Positions 1 through 11,849 of a stretch of DNA of 64,000 nucleotides are shown here, in pieces. Position numbers and translations under genes: made by a program. Below the pieces are notes generated by a model. The model was not told the origin of the DNA. It did not search any database and saw nothing but the letters and a program-made list of their open reading frames with translations. The first letter of the stretch is position 1; every line of letters begins with the position of its first letter. The stretch comes from Triatoma infestans (Eukaryota > Arthropoda > Insecta > Hemiptera > Reduviidae), in assembly GCA_011037195.1 (NCBI GenBank), contig JAAEAF010000283.1, positions 1 to 64,000 on the forward strand, given 5' to 3'.

Positions 1-241
1 ATTTCGTTCGCTAAAAATTTACAGTGCGTAGCGTATTTATATTGTTTATGTCTAAAAGCTAAAAATATTTACATTATCACTGAAAAATGAACGCAGAATT
101 TGTAAAGGACGATGCTTGAACTTGTTTGAACATATATATACTTCTCTGAACAGAATAGCATTAGCAAGTGAGCAGAGCGGCTTCAGCTTGTGTTTGAACA
201 TGCTGAGACTTGCTTAAAAAAATATATATATATTTTCTTAA

Positions 242-305
242 GAGGCGGCAATTTGTCTTTTTGTCCTGGGCGACGTAACCGCTAGAGCGGACACTGTGAG
301 TTCTG
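242..305 (-). repeat. 64-bp breakpoint block, left copy
   Basis: Reading the minus strand from 305, the block starts CAGAACTCACAGTG and runs through a GC-richer stretch into an AT microsatellite. An inverted copy lies at 13579-13642. The block starts exactly where arm homology stops. The CAG start and GC-rich first 40 bases recall hAT-type DNA transposon ends, but I see no second end or transposase. That assignment is tentative. Confidence 0.5.
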
Positions 306-765
306 AATTTTGGCCATCTATTTATTTCGAATTAATTAAGTGTGTTGGGATGATAGAATTGTATAATAAATTTTCCCAGAGAAATGTTTCAAATCAAAGT
401 TGTAGCACTTTGTGTATGTAGTTGATATACCAAGTTTGAAGAAAATCGTCGGAGCTATTTTTGACAAAATCGCAAAACGTAAAAAAAAAAAAACTAGTAC
501 AGTGGTACTTTGCTGGTTGAGGAATTTTGACGAATAACGCACTGTCAGTTCCCCTGGTGATACCTAACCGGAATATCAAGTTATAACGTTCTACGTTTCT
601 CGTTTTTGATCTATGCTGTTCATATACATACACACACAGACCATTTGGTAAAAACCACTTGTTTCGACTCAGGGAACCCCAAAACGGTTATTTCCGGTGA
701 AAATTTGAAATCGAAAATTTGACCGATTACAATACTTCCTTTTACTAGGAGTAAGAGAAGGTAAA
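305..765 (-). repeat. R1 interspersed repeat, partial
   Basis: Minus-strand copy of the R1 family described at 32606-33612. It keeps the 5' subterminal motif (about 745-765), the block around a CA/TG microsatellite (about 620-650) and the first internal unit, then jumps to the last part of unit 2. It is the outermost piece of the left arm and pairs with 21595-22018 plus 22702-22741. Confidence 0.75.
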
Positions 766-837
766 AACGGATGGGATACCCCAGATTTTCATGCTGAGGT
801 ACCGACTTCGTGTTTGCCAGTGTCTTAGATTTTGTTT

Positions 838-900
838 TTCGTTGTCTGTAAGAAGAAAACTCTGCCGGTGGCCGGCAGTGTACTGAGAAGACTGGAGGCA
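838..900 (+). repeat. SINE-A fragment
   Basis: Matches the 3' body of SINE-A (compare 59740-59790): the run around GGCCGGCAGTG and ACTGAGAAG is shared. No tRNA head or tail is present. Immediately after it, a 35-bp unit is tandemly repeated (about 895-929 and 930-964) in the left arm only. Confidence 0.6.
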
Positions 901-1129
901 CATGTTCATTTAGTGATATGCAAAAATGAAGGCACATGTTCATTTAGTGATATGCAAAAATGAAGGCACATCGCTTTGGTAGCAGAAAATTTAAAACCGT
1001 TCCTTGCAGCCTCATCATCTATTTAATCTATTGCCTGCTGTTGGTTTTGTCCGACCTCACCGAGATCAGTTCCAGATAAGTAAACGGCGAGGTGATACTT
1101 TTAGGGTTCTCCTACAACTTCTGCTAAGC

Positions 1130-1815
1130 AATTGACCGCCATTGGTCAATAGAAGCATAGACCGAAATTGGTCTACTTGGAGCGATCACTGGGATCTTTA
1201 CCTTTTTTAGGGATCGGAACAATATCAGTTGCTTCCCACAAATCATCAGGGTATTGGCCGGTTATATGCGATTGTATAAACGATGGACGCAGTCTTTAAT
1301 CCAACTGCAATCATATCATACCAGGGATTCGGTTAATTGCTGGACTAGAAACTTTAGATTTTATTTTCAAAGCAATTTCTAATTTTCGTATGGCCACCGG
1401 TTCGTTATAAGTTTCGTTGATGGCGAACTCAAAATCAAGTGGCTGTTGCTGCACAACAACTTTTCGCCGGAGACTTAACTAAAGTGTCTGGCAAAAGCTT
1501 CAGCTATGTTTCTCGGCTCAGTGACAACAACATACTAATTTTTAAAACTGTAGCGACGGTATTTTGCGTCCACCAGAGAGAGCTCTTACCTTATACCTTA
1601 TCTCCTTTAGCAAAGATGATGTATAAATCTTAACAAGTAGGAGGAGGTAAGGGTTCCCTTTTTTTTTTGCTACTTTGATTATACGTCTCTCCCTGGCACT
1701 TAGTCTTTTAAAGTTGATTATATTTTCCACCGTTGGCTACCTTTTGGGCCTATTTAGTGCCCGCTTTTTGGCCTCGTTAGGTTCCTTGCACTCCGGAGTG
1801 CTCCAAGGGGCGGGA
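1130..1815 (-). pseudogene. LINE endonuclease-RT linker and RT start, remnant
   Basis: Minus-strand remnant of a LINE ORF2. The mirror copy at 20560-21260 is easier to read. Across several frames one sees a linker motif PPAPWCTPECKKAKKRAL, a stretch NFKRLSARERRIIKVAKK, and an RT-like segment with DDLWEATDIVPIPKKGKDP followed by RPIS-like residues, as in RT motif 1 of I/Jockey-type LINEs. Frameshifts and stops break it throughout. It predates the inverted duplication because both arms carry it. Confidence 0.6.
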
Positions 1816-2211
1816 GGACCTTCAATCCTCCCCTTAGTATAATTATTTGAATTTATTGTTCTTTAATTTAACATTCAATTTAAGCTCTTCAATTTATGAT
1901 ATCGAGAGCAAATCGGCAAAAAAAAACATTCTGATTAACTAGAAATTGGCTTTCTTATCGTATAATCGTAGAAGTTTACGATAGCATTGTTTATTGTGTA
2001 TGCTAGTAAAATTTGGCATAGTCAAAAAATTGAGGCGGTCCAAGCAATAGGATTAAAGCCTTTATGTTTCCGACAATATAGGCTTAATAAATATAGGCTT
2101 AATGGGCAGAATGGAAACTAAAAGAGTTTGAAATTGAAATATTTCGTTTTTACACGTTCTATTTTGTTATAACAAACGCCCTAATGAACGATTTTAAATC
2201 TATCCTATTTT

Positions 2212-2976
2212 CTAATTCTCTATTTTGTTTACAGTTAAGTAACGATTACATTTATATAAAGATAAAACAAAATTATTAAGTATTGTAGTTGTTTGTCCGG
2301 TTTTTGCATAAACATAAAGATCAGATAGTTTGCCGACTCTAGAGCATGCGACATATAATTGCCCATGAGAGAAGCATTCTTTTTCTAAATTCAAACCGAA
2401 CACTTGCAAAGATTGTCCTTGCTCTTTATTGATAGTCATAGCGAACGAAAGGCTATTGGAAATTGAAGTCGTTTGAACTCGAACGCCATATCTGCCGGTA
2501 TGAGTGGTTTCATAGAAGTATGTCTTTATCTTTATGAAGTCCAATGAGAATTGTTGCTTCAATTAGATTATTTATCAATTTTTCAACTACAAAACGTGTA
2601 CTAGTGTATAACTTTGTCTGATTGATGTTTCGGATAAGTCTTTGAGTGTGTGGTCTAATGCTTCCAATGACTTCTTGTGAGCCGTATACTTATCCCATAC
2701 AATGATTTTGCACGCCCGAAAAACCTTTCCCATTCCTGATGTTTTAGAAATGTTATATATTGGGTTTTCTGAGAAGTGCATGTTTAGGGACAGTTTAAGA
2801 GCTGAACGCGCTGTTCTTCCTCCTTCCATCAACGTAGCAGCAATACCTAAAGAAGCAAGTGCTAATGCAATATGACTGTTTGAATGGATTTTAGCCAGGA
2901 TTAAGGAAATTAAGAACGTTTTTCCAGTTCCACCTGGAGCGGCCAAAAAGTACAATCCAGCGGATTGATTGGCCAC
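2212..2976 (-). pseudogene. Helitron PIF1-like helicase remnant
   Basis: Two pieces of a Helitron-type superfamily-1 helicase. The upstream piece (2587-2976, 129 codons) has Walker A GGTGKTF, then SLGIAATLMEGGRTARSALK and a Walker B-like IVWDKYT in which the usual D-E pair reads D-K. The downstream piece (2212-2562) contains [11 protein letters not shown] and [10 protein letters not shown], typical of the helicase C-terminus. The middle of the helicase is missing in both arms, so the deletion predates the inverted duplication. The HUH endonuclease of an autonomous Helitron was not found. Confidence 0.8.
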
Positions 2977-4344
2977 CGCTTGTATGATGGTATCAAATGT
3001 ATCTTTTGTTCTTGAAGGAGTATGATCTTTTGTTCTTGATACCGCTTGTATGATGGTATCAAATGTATCAGTGTATTTTCTTGGACGAACAGCTGTAAGT
3101 CATTTCTGGTCTATGATTGCTCTCTGAGCAGTTCTCTTTCAAATGTTGCATTGATCGACCTATTCGATGCTAGTATTCCCAATTGTGCTAACTGCTTGCC
3201 ACACATTGCAAGGCAAAGATCCTCAATGAAAGTTAGCGCTTCATTGTATATTTCTTCCGTGAAATCCAAGCCATGATTATGTGTTTATTGACGCATTCTG
3301 TGCAGAAATCTTCGGCCATGTAGTCTTTGCATTTCTCCCACAATTGTAGTGGTTCTGACGGGAAACATGTAGTTAAAATAATTGCGAACAGCGTACGTAT
3401 TTGAAATGGATTAGAAGTAGCCGATGAATGGATTAAAGTAGCCTTCAATTGACTTATCCCAATGATTGTCTTTTTCCAGCAAATTAACTGCCTCGTACCC
3501 ACTCCGATACGTAATATATACTATTCCATGTGTTCGCAAGTGTATAAATGATATTGGACCACGAACGGTACTCAGAAGCAAACTTAAATAAAAGCATTCT
3601 GCGTGGTTCGTATGTATAGTGTATATTCTTCTTAAAGCATTAGATGAACATATTCCAGGTTGTACAACTATTGCTTTGCCCCTCTTTCTTCTTTCGAAAT
3701 TCTTTCGTGTTGCGTTCCAAGTGTAATAAGTCGTAATGTCTGCATACATCGAAGTTCTTGCAAAATCATCTGACATAATTGAAAAAACGCTGTTATGTGT
3801 GCTCCCATATAGCAATAAACAAAAAATAAAGGTAATAATAAAATAATAAAAATTATTATTACACCAATAATAAAAATAAAACAACACCATCACTAACTCG
3901 GCCAGCTCGGTAAACTGCGCGAGACTGGTGTGAGGTACGTCGAGACCTGTGGCGGTGACAAGTACATATAAGTGGTTGAGAAAGATGTTCAGAGAGCGCG
4001 CCACGATCGCCACGCGTCTTCGTCAGTCTATTTCTGCCAACCTCGTGAAACGCTCAGAATTTCCGGATTCCGTGGGAAGTTCGGAATAGAGATACTTATA
4101 AGTAGTTGAGAAAGAGGTTCAGAGAGCGCATCTCCATCGCAACGCGTCTGCGTCTGTCTATTTCTGCCAACTTTGCGTAACGCTCGGAATTTCCCATTTC
4201 CGCGGGACCTTCGGAATAAAAAGTCTATATAAGCACTCGTATATAGAAATCCAATGTTGTTTAAAAATTTCAAGTCAATCCATCGACTACTTTTCGAGTT
4301 TTGCGGCCACAAACATACGGATGCTGAATTTTTATTTATATAGA
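2283..4344 (-). mobile_element. Helitron, left-arm copy, 3' end missing
   Basis: The 5' terminus is at 4344 (minus-strand TC after a flanking A at 4345), as in the right-arm copy at 17632. Minus-strand coding remnants run in order: a linker segment (about 3411-3770, DITTYYTWNATRKNFERRKRG-like), a PIF1-type helicase with Walker A GGTGKTF (2587-2976), and the helicase C-terminus [20 protein letters not shown] with VACSRVG (2212-2562). The 3' hairpin and CTAG end present in the right arm are absent: homology stops near 2283, where about 500 bp are deleted relative to 19615-20125. Confidence 0.8.
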
Positions 4345-4734
4345 TAATGGTTACTCCCGTATAATTTGGAAACAAGCAAATTATAGATTTAATTATAAAA
4401 TTATTGATTAAATTTGTAAATGGAAATATTGAGGTTCAGTGGATTCAAATAAAAAAAAACTATAAGTTTAGTTTAGACATGAGGTCTTATTCTTTACAAG
4501 GTCTAGAAGTATTATTATTATTATTATTATTTATTTATTGCTTTTAAATTTTGTACAATTCATAGCAAGAGTTGGTCTCGGTTACAAATTTATATAAATA
4601 TATATATACAATCTTATAATATATTTGCTAATAATTATACACAATTAAATAATTATGAGAGAGAGTAGACAAATAAAAAGAAAGAAAAAGTAAACAAATC
4701 TGCGTTAAAAAAAACAACAAACAAATAAGAAATA

Positions 4735-7700
4735 TCAACCCACTAGTATAGCTCTTAGCCTTAATGCATTACAAACATAGAAATATATACTTTTTAATTT
4801 ATTCAAGTTATCAACAAAAAGGAGATCTTCTATTTGGTCTTGAAAATTTACATTCGAGCGCACATAACTTCTTAAATAAGTATCCCTAAATATAGATAAT
4901 ACAGTACACTCTAACAAAAAATGTGCAAATTCATCTTTAGAACATTTACATAAAAAACAAACATTGTCAGGATTGAAGTTATGAACAGTTCCATTTAGAT
5001 AAATTCTAGGCTTAATTTTGCTCATTAGGCGGATTTGTGACAAAGTCCGAATAAATTTAGGATCACATCTGAAGTAGATGTATGGTTCAGGCAAACCAAG
5101 AAGGCTTATGCTTCTGAAATAGTTATTAAAGGAAGCATGAGTCACAGAAAGTACATCCTTACTCAACAAATTATTATTAAAACTTTCTATCAAGGAGTTC
5201 TTCCTTTTTCTTAATTTCTCCGAACTTTGCGCTAGCCACACATCATCGCCACCTATAGAATATAAGAGTCTTCTAAATTCCATTACCCAGTTATAAGGCA
5301 ATTGAATAGTATCTGACTGTTCAAACAAACTATTATAGCAGACTCTTGGTAGACTATCATGAGGTAGATTTAAGATTTTTGACCAGAATCCCAACATTCG
5401 TTTAAAAATTAGAGCTTTAATATGCAGCCGATTGCTTTCCAAACGGACAAAAGCGTCAGGCGTATTGCGAGACAGATGAAGTAACGATTTTAGGAATTTT
5501 AAATGCACTCTTTCAAGAAGGTCGAAATAATTAGGGCTCCAAATTTCCGAAGCATAGAGTAAAACACTCGAAACCATACTGTCAAATATGTACATCTAAT
5601 CCCTCCAAGAGTTGCACCCGGATCTGGCTATGAGATTCAGCACGGAAGCCATAGCGACAGAACCTTTTTTTACAAAGTGCTTGGCCGCTAAGATAAACTT
5701 GGCGGAGGCGGAAAAAGGGACCCCTAAGTACGAAGCGCTGTTTACTAAACTTAGCTTACTTTCTTCATATAAAAAATCGCTTACTTTCTTCGTTCTTTAC
5801 CTCCTTTGTGACAGTGTAGCACTACCGTTTTTTGTGGGTTAACTTTAATTTGATTAATTTCACAGAAATCCGACAGCAATTTCAATTTATTTTGTGCATC
5901 ATACCAAGAATAAGAAGTTATTGCCACATCATCTGCATACATTAAGATCGTGACATCCTTACCACCCTTAAGGTGAATACCCTCCGCATCTCTTTCCCTA
6001 AAAAAACCTGCAAAATCACTCAGGTAAAAATTAAAAGCAGCGGACTGAGCTTTTCCCCCTGCAGAACCCCCTGCGACACTTCTATTTCATTAGAAAGACT
6101 GTAGTCTTCCTCTATTAACAATGTGGCTTTATCATAAATCTGTTTAATTACCCGGATAAATTTCGGGCTAACCCCAATATTAAATAACTTTTCCCATAAA
6201 TGGTTATGCGGTATAGAATCAAAAGCTCGGCTAAAGTCAACAAAAATTACAAAAATATTTCTTTTTGTTAGACGTAACTGATAATTAATTGCTGACGATA
6301 AAGTAAAAATAGCATCCGTGCAACTTTTATTTTTCCTGAAGCCGAACTGTTCTTCGGGAATGATATTGTTGCATTCCGACCAATTTGTTAGTCTCACACT
6401 AAGCATTTGTGTGAACAATTTAGTGACAATGCTAAGCAAGGCAATACCCCGGTAATTATGTTGATCCATTGGGTCACCTTTCTTGTAAAGCATTTTCATT
6501 TTCACTTTGGACCAGGAACGTGGGATAGATTCATCGTGCCAGATCTTATTGAATAGGTTCAACAGATAGTGGAGCCAAGAGTCTGGTAATAATTTCATAC
6601 CTTCGTTTAGAATACAATCTAAACCAGGGGCTTTTCCATTTTTGCTAAACCTAATAGCATTTATGATTTCCTCTAAAGTAAAGCTGGTATCCAGAATAGG
6701 ATCATGCACCCCAAAAAAGGAAATATCTGTTAATATACGTTGCGGGTAGACTGTCCTAAAAAATATCTCCCAATTTTCCACATCAATATTGCTATAATAA
6801 AAAGACGATTTTTGAAATAACCAGATAACACCCCAGAACTCTTTTGTGTCTCTGGCTTCCCCAAGTTTCTCTTTAATAAAATTATAATAAGCCTTCTTTG
6901 TTTGCCTAATGAGTAAAGTATGCTCCTTTTTGGCATTGATAAAACTAGTTAAGCAGTCTTGAGTCTTACGTTTTCTATACTGTCTATATAAACGGTTTAA
7001 TTTATTCTTAGATAATTTACATTCTTTAGAGTACCAACTATTAGAAAAATGCACATTGAAATTCCCCCTGCCATGACTATACCAGGTTGTAATAATCCCC
7101 GCTTCAGATAATGCTAGAGAAATCGTATTCAAAAAATTATCATATAAATCCTCCACATCTTCACTACAATAATAAATATTTTGAGAACATTCAAGTTCTG
7201 CTCTATATTTTATCCATTTCTGTGTGTCATTGCTGAAAATAATTGTTCGTTTACAAACATGATTATTAATAAGAGGACATTTTAATGACAAATAGCAAAG
7301 CGCGTGGTCTGATGAGCCAAATAATGGGGAAACCGCAAAATCATCACAGGAGTACAGAGTAACCTGATTAATCCAGACCAAATCTATCACACTGCATCCA
7401 TTAGGACTGAGAAAGATGTGCTGACCAGGATAATCGCATTTCGATCTGCCATTAACTACAAACAGACCATAAGATTGCATAACAGTTACAAGTAATTGGC
7501 CTCTTTTGTCTAGCTTCTTATCCAAAGAGATTCTCTCATGTTTAAAAGGAGTACCATGGAACTGAGTAACATCTAAGCAATTAAGTTCAGCGATTCTGGC
7601 GTTAAAATCACCTCCCACCACTAAATGATAGGAACTGTAATTAGAAATAAGGACATCCATCTGGTCTTGAAATAAATCAGTTATTGTCTGGTCGGCTATG

Positions 7701-8125
7701 CTTGGGTTCCAGTAATTAGCCCATAGAATTAAAGGGGTTGGTTGAATATCAATTAACAATATAATCCAGAAATGGCAGATGTGTAAAACAGAGACTTTAC
7801 CCACTAACTTATTACTGCAAAAAACTAACATTCCCCCACTATTTCTTCCTCTCAAACTACTCCTTACAGCTAAACTACAAAAATAGAAATAATTCGATAA
7901 AAAAGAGGGTGTATTAAATTTTTCTTTACAAATCCATGTCTCTGATAAACAAATAATATCATTAAGTAGAAGATCATTAATGTCTTTCGTTTCCAAATGA
8001 AATAGCGTATTGAACCCTCTAACATTCCAAAAACAAATTCTGTTTAAATCAAAGTCAAAAGAAAATTCACTGTTTACCTTATAATTAACAATATTTACGT
8101 TATTCTCCTCTGAGACAGTTGTCAA
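4735..8125 (-). pseudogene. LINE ORF2: APE endonuclease and reverse transcriptase
   Basis: The main frame runs 8125-6020. APE endonuclease motifs in order: FWNVRGFN, LSETW, SGGMLVF, VGGDFNARI, VIDLVWINQ, SSDHALCYLSL. RT motifs follow: NGKAPGLDCILNE, HNYRGIALLS, EEQFGFRKNKS, FVDFSRAFDSI, and QGEKLSPLL. One T is missing from a T run near 6035, causing a stop. The next frame continues to YADD (about 5920-5945). A 25-bp tandem duplication (13-mers at 5754-5766 and 5779-5791) and a further stop break the link to the C-terminal part (5595-4735), which holds SVLLYASEIWS and a CFLC...H...C cluster. The ATG at 8125 lies 14 nt past the ORF1 stop. Confidence 0.88.
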
Positions 8126-8139
8126 CTTCTCCGCATCCC

Positions 8140-9099
8140 CTATTTCGGCGCCTCTATCGCGGTAGACTTTTTCCTCAAAAAAGGTTTCAGCGATCCCGCA
8201 TCTAGGTTCTTAGCAGACTTAATTTTCCTTTTCCTAGAAATAATGGAAATAGATGATCTGATGGAGGTATCCGTTTCATCACCAACAGAATCAGCTTCGT
8301 AAAAATCAACCTCATTTTTAACTAGTCCCAAGAGGTCACCACAAGACCGAATATAAACGGGTGTAGCGTTTTCAGCTTTTCTAACCATCACTTTTCCATT
8401 CCTAGTCCAAGTCCGATACAGTTTTCCTTCCTTTACAAAGTTTCTTGATTGCTTTAATAACCCATAATTAATGGGTGATAAGTATTCATTAATAAAAATT
8501 GGCGAACGAACAACACCCATAAATTCAGTATTTAGTTTACTTTTATTATTTTTTGCTTTAATAAGAAAGTTAATTATTAAAGTTCTGAGTGTTTCATAAA
8601 TTTAATGAATACAGATGGAGGTAGATTATTTTTGGTAATACGACCGCGGTAAATACTATCAATTAAATCGGCATTAAATGAAAAGTCAATTTCATTCGCC
8701 AACGCCGTTAATAAGTAGAAGTAAATCTTCATTTTCCCTCACAGGAATATTATCTACCTTAATTACATTTTGAAAAGGAAAACTGGAAAACTCAGCAAAA
8801 GCACGATTTAATTCTTCAATTTTAGAATTTAAATTTTTATTTTCAGTTAGTAAATACTCAATGTTTTTATTTGTATTTTTAATTCTTTTATCCAAATTCA
8901 CAGATAATTTATTAATTTCATTTTTAATATCGATTATAGCAGACGAAGTACCTTGATTGTCCACTTTTAGTGTAGATAAATCTTTTTGAATAGTATTTAG
9001 ATCGTTATTAATTGTTTCAAGCTTGGATAGAATGACAGTGAGCGCATCCCCTACACTAGCAAGACTACAGCTAGCCGTATTACTCATAATCACTGCCAA
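8140..9099 (-). pseudogene. LINE ORF1: coiled coil plus FP-like C-terminal domain
   Basis: The N-terminal piece (9099-8692) is a long heptad-type helix rich in Leu, Ile, Asn and Lys (for example LSKLETINNDLNTIQKDLS), a trimerisation-type coiled coil. The C-terminal piece (8520-8140) has INEYLSPINYGLLKQSRNF and LYRTWTRNGKVMVRK, resembling the FP-protein-like domain found in many arthropod LINE ORF1s. A basic tail follows (SRKRKIKSAKN). The two pieces connect through 8520-8692 only if two frameshifts are allowed; the intervening residues include DFSFNADLIDSIYRGRI. No zinc knuckles are seen. Confidence 0.75.
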
Positions 9100-9738
9100 G
9101 TTTGGACTTTAACACTTAGCACAAAGTAAATACAATGGCACTACAAAATAATCAACTAATCACAAGCTTTTGAATAAATCATTGTTTCAAACAGCAGAAA
9201 GCAAAAAATAAAAGTTATACCGCTGTATTTAGCGGAATTTTCTGAAACAATTGATATAAAAACCACTATACAAAACTAATAATAAACCGACAAAAATTAA
9301 TAAAACACGAGACAAATACAGAGACGTCCGTACACTATCACGGCTCGAGGCCAACCCAAGGTCTAGAAGTAGTATTTATTTTTTTATTATTTATTTATTT
9401 GTTCCAACTAAAAGATCCAGTAACAAAGGAGTTGTTACAAAGATTTAATAATTATATAAAATAAAATGAATACATTAATTGACTTAGTCGATAGTGTCAT
9501 ATAAATTTCCATAATCCAGAAGTGCGACTTTACTGAACGTTTTTTTTCCAGCTTTGCAATTTTCTAAAAAATGACTGAAACGATTTTCATCAAACTTTGT
9601 ATACTGTCTAAAGAACACAAATAACTATAATTTTTATTTGAAACAGTTTTTCGGAAACTATGAATTGTGGAGGTGGGGGGTTGAGGGAATAGTAACGTTA
9701 CTCTTTCCTCTAGAGTACTACTTCAGAACAATGTATGG

Positions 9739-10372
9739 AACCGAGGTCCTGTTTTATCATTCCATGCACCACTATTCAGGCAGATATTTCAGCCTGCTTT
9801 AAGCACTCTAATTTGTTCAAAGTGTACGTGTCGGGCTTCCTCGACACTCGTTTAAGAGCACCGAAGTAGGAGAGATCGGCCAACGGAAGTACACACGATG
9901 CTAACATCGACTATAAAGCCCATGTAGCGTCGTGGACTCCGTTCACCACCGACAGGACATGCCGCGACATGCCAGTTACACCGACAGGCGGCACGCAGAA
10001 CCTTGTTAAAGGATTTAATGTGTACTCATTCCGATTACGGGGCCTCAATAGACTCCCGTATCGTTACTTTTTGTCACTACCTCCCCGTGCCGGAAGTGGG
10101 TAATTTGCGTGCCTGCTGCCTTCCTTGGATGTGGTAGCCGTTTCTCAGGCTCCCACTCTGGAATCGAATCCTGATTCCCCGTTACCAGTGAGGGCCATGG
10201 TAGACACAGAGTCTACCATCGGCAACTGATAAGTCAGGCGTTTGAAAGAGGTGTCGTCAGTACGGTGACTGTACGATCACAAGTGTTATCTAGATTCACC
10301 AAAACAACGCCCGGGCAAGCCGGGCGAACGGTTTTGATCTAATAAAAGCGTCCTTTCCATTACTGGTCCGGA
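9739..10372 (-). pseudogene. 18S rRNA fragment, antisense, internally deleted
   Basis: The minus strand reads small-subunit rRNA from the V2 area into V4. Recognisable blocks are GCGCTTTTATTAGATCAAAAC-like sequence (about 10330-10350), GGTAACGGGGAATCAG (about 10175), GGAGCCTGAGAAACGGCTAC (about 10140-10160), AAGGAAGGCAGCAGGC, GAATGAGTACACATTAAATC and GCTTAAAGCAGGC near 9800. After the AAATCCTTTAAC block the sequence jumps straight to the V4 stem. About 120-130 nt containing the conserved 530 loop are therefore missing, and the fragment cannot function. The right arm lacks it (empty junction near 17100-17112), and no clear target duplication is seen. Confidence 0.9.
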
Positions 10373-10665
10373 CTTGGATGTAGTACTACCTACATAATAC
10401 TTAATATACATACATCACTAGCATTGATAGTATAATTTGAAACAAATAGGTTAACCTGATGTGGCTATTTTATAGAATAGCACCGCGGTCCATGCAAAAT
10501 GGACAAATCTACAAATAACTAGAAATACAAAAATCAAGGACTTTATAGATAGGACAATATATATAATCAGCAATTACAATCAGACAGCAATTAATATGTA
10601 TTAAACAAAAAAAAATCTAAAAATAGAAAAATAGAAAAATCTAAACAAATAAAAATATAATGTGT

Positions 10666-11692
10666 ATGTGAAGTAGGGATTTGGGCTTATGGATAAATAA
10701 ACTAAACACTGTATAATAGACAAGTAACACAAACTGCCTGGACTTTACAGGTAATATATAAAATGGTAATGAGAGATTTAGAGTGAATAAAGAGAAAAGT
10801 TGTTGACATGTTGTATCTACCGTATAAACTATTGAAAGACTGTTTCCTGTATGGCTAACGCCGGTGTATTTAAACAGATTCTCCCACTCTAGTCTGGCCT
10901 AAGTACTGAATGAGATTCTCAATTTTTGTGTCTCTCTCTCTGCTTTAGATCCCTCTCTTCGGATCCTATTACAGCTGCCGAAGAAATAATGATAATTTAC
11001 TGATCTTTTTCCTAGATAAATGATTTTTTGTCTTCGCGGCCATTGTTATTCAAAACACATGAGTATTCGAGTTGAAGCCGTGACTATTCGTTTGGTATAA
11101 CCCGAATTTTTACTTTTATTACAAACAGCTGATTCAGAGTAGTAGTTACTGGTTTCAGTAGTAGAGCAATATTCGAACAATTACCCTAGAACCAATAACT
11201 ACTAGTCTGAAACAGCTGTTTGTAATAAAAGTGAAAGTTCGGGTTATAGCAATGGAATAGTCACGGCTTCAACTCGAATACTCTTGTGTTTTGAATAACA
11301 ATGGCCGCGAAGACAAAAAATCATTTATCTAGAAAAAAGAAGAAGTAAAATATCATTATTTCTTCGGTAGCTGTAATAGGATCCGAAGAGAGGGATCTAA
11401 AGCAGAGAGAGAGAGAGTCACAAAAATTGAGAATTTCACTCGCTACTTAGGCCAGACTAGAGTGGGAGAATCTGTTTAAATACACCGGCGTTAGCCATAC
11501 AGGAAACAGTCTTTCAATAGTTTATACAGTAGATACAACGCGTCAACAACTTTTCTCTTTATTCACTCTAAATCTCTCACTACCATTTTATATTAGCTGT
11601 AAAGTCCAGGCAGTTTGTGCTACTTTTCTATTATACAGTGTTCAGTTTATTTATCCATAAGCCCAAATCTCTACTTCACATACGAAGAAGTA
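10666..11692. repeat. Foldback: LTR-2 / X / X inverted / LTR-2 inverted
   Basis: LTR-2 in plus orientation (about 10666-10973, ending GGATCCTATTACA) and in minus orientation (11372-about 11692) flank an inverted pair of a unique segment X (10974-11186 and 11187-11371). The structure folds on itself with arms of about 500 bp centred near 11187. The right arm keeps only one X and one LTR-2 (15148-15685), as if the other half was deleted. No coding capacity is seen in X. Confidence 0.75.
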
Positions 11693-11849
11693 TAATGCAA
11701 TTCGAGCAAATGTAGTTTATACCGAACGATGATATATCTCAGCACGAAAATTCTAGTTTATTGCTTATTGATGCTAGCCCACCAGCGTATTCCTCAGCTG
11801 GCAAGGGCCGAGGAACTAAACAAGTTCTAGAATATGAAGAATAGCACTT

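Larger units (their letters stand above)
4512..9357 (-). mobile_element. Two-ORF non-LTR retrotransposon (LINE), near full length
   Basis: The element is bounded by a 14-bp target duplication AAGGTCTAGAAGTA (4498-4511 and 9358-9371). The right arm keeps the empty site at 17464-17477, so this copy inserted after the inverted duplication. The 3' end (low coordinate) carries an (AAT)n tail rather than pure poly(A). ORF1 has a coiled coil and a C-terminal domain. ORF2 has an APE endonuclease, an RT and a cysteine/histidine C-terminal motif, with no RNase H domain seen. That layout fits Jockey/CR1-like LINEs. Lesions are few, so it is fairly young. Confidence 0.9.

Noticed and set aside
9739..10372. 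Functional rDNA locus
   Set aside because: Only one part of 18S is present, with the 530 loop missing and repeat sequence on both sides.
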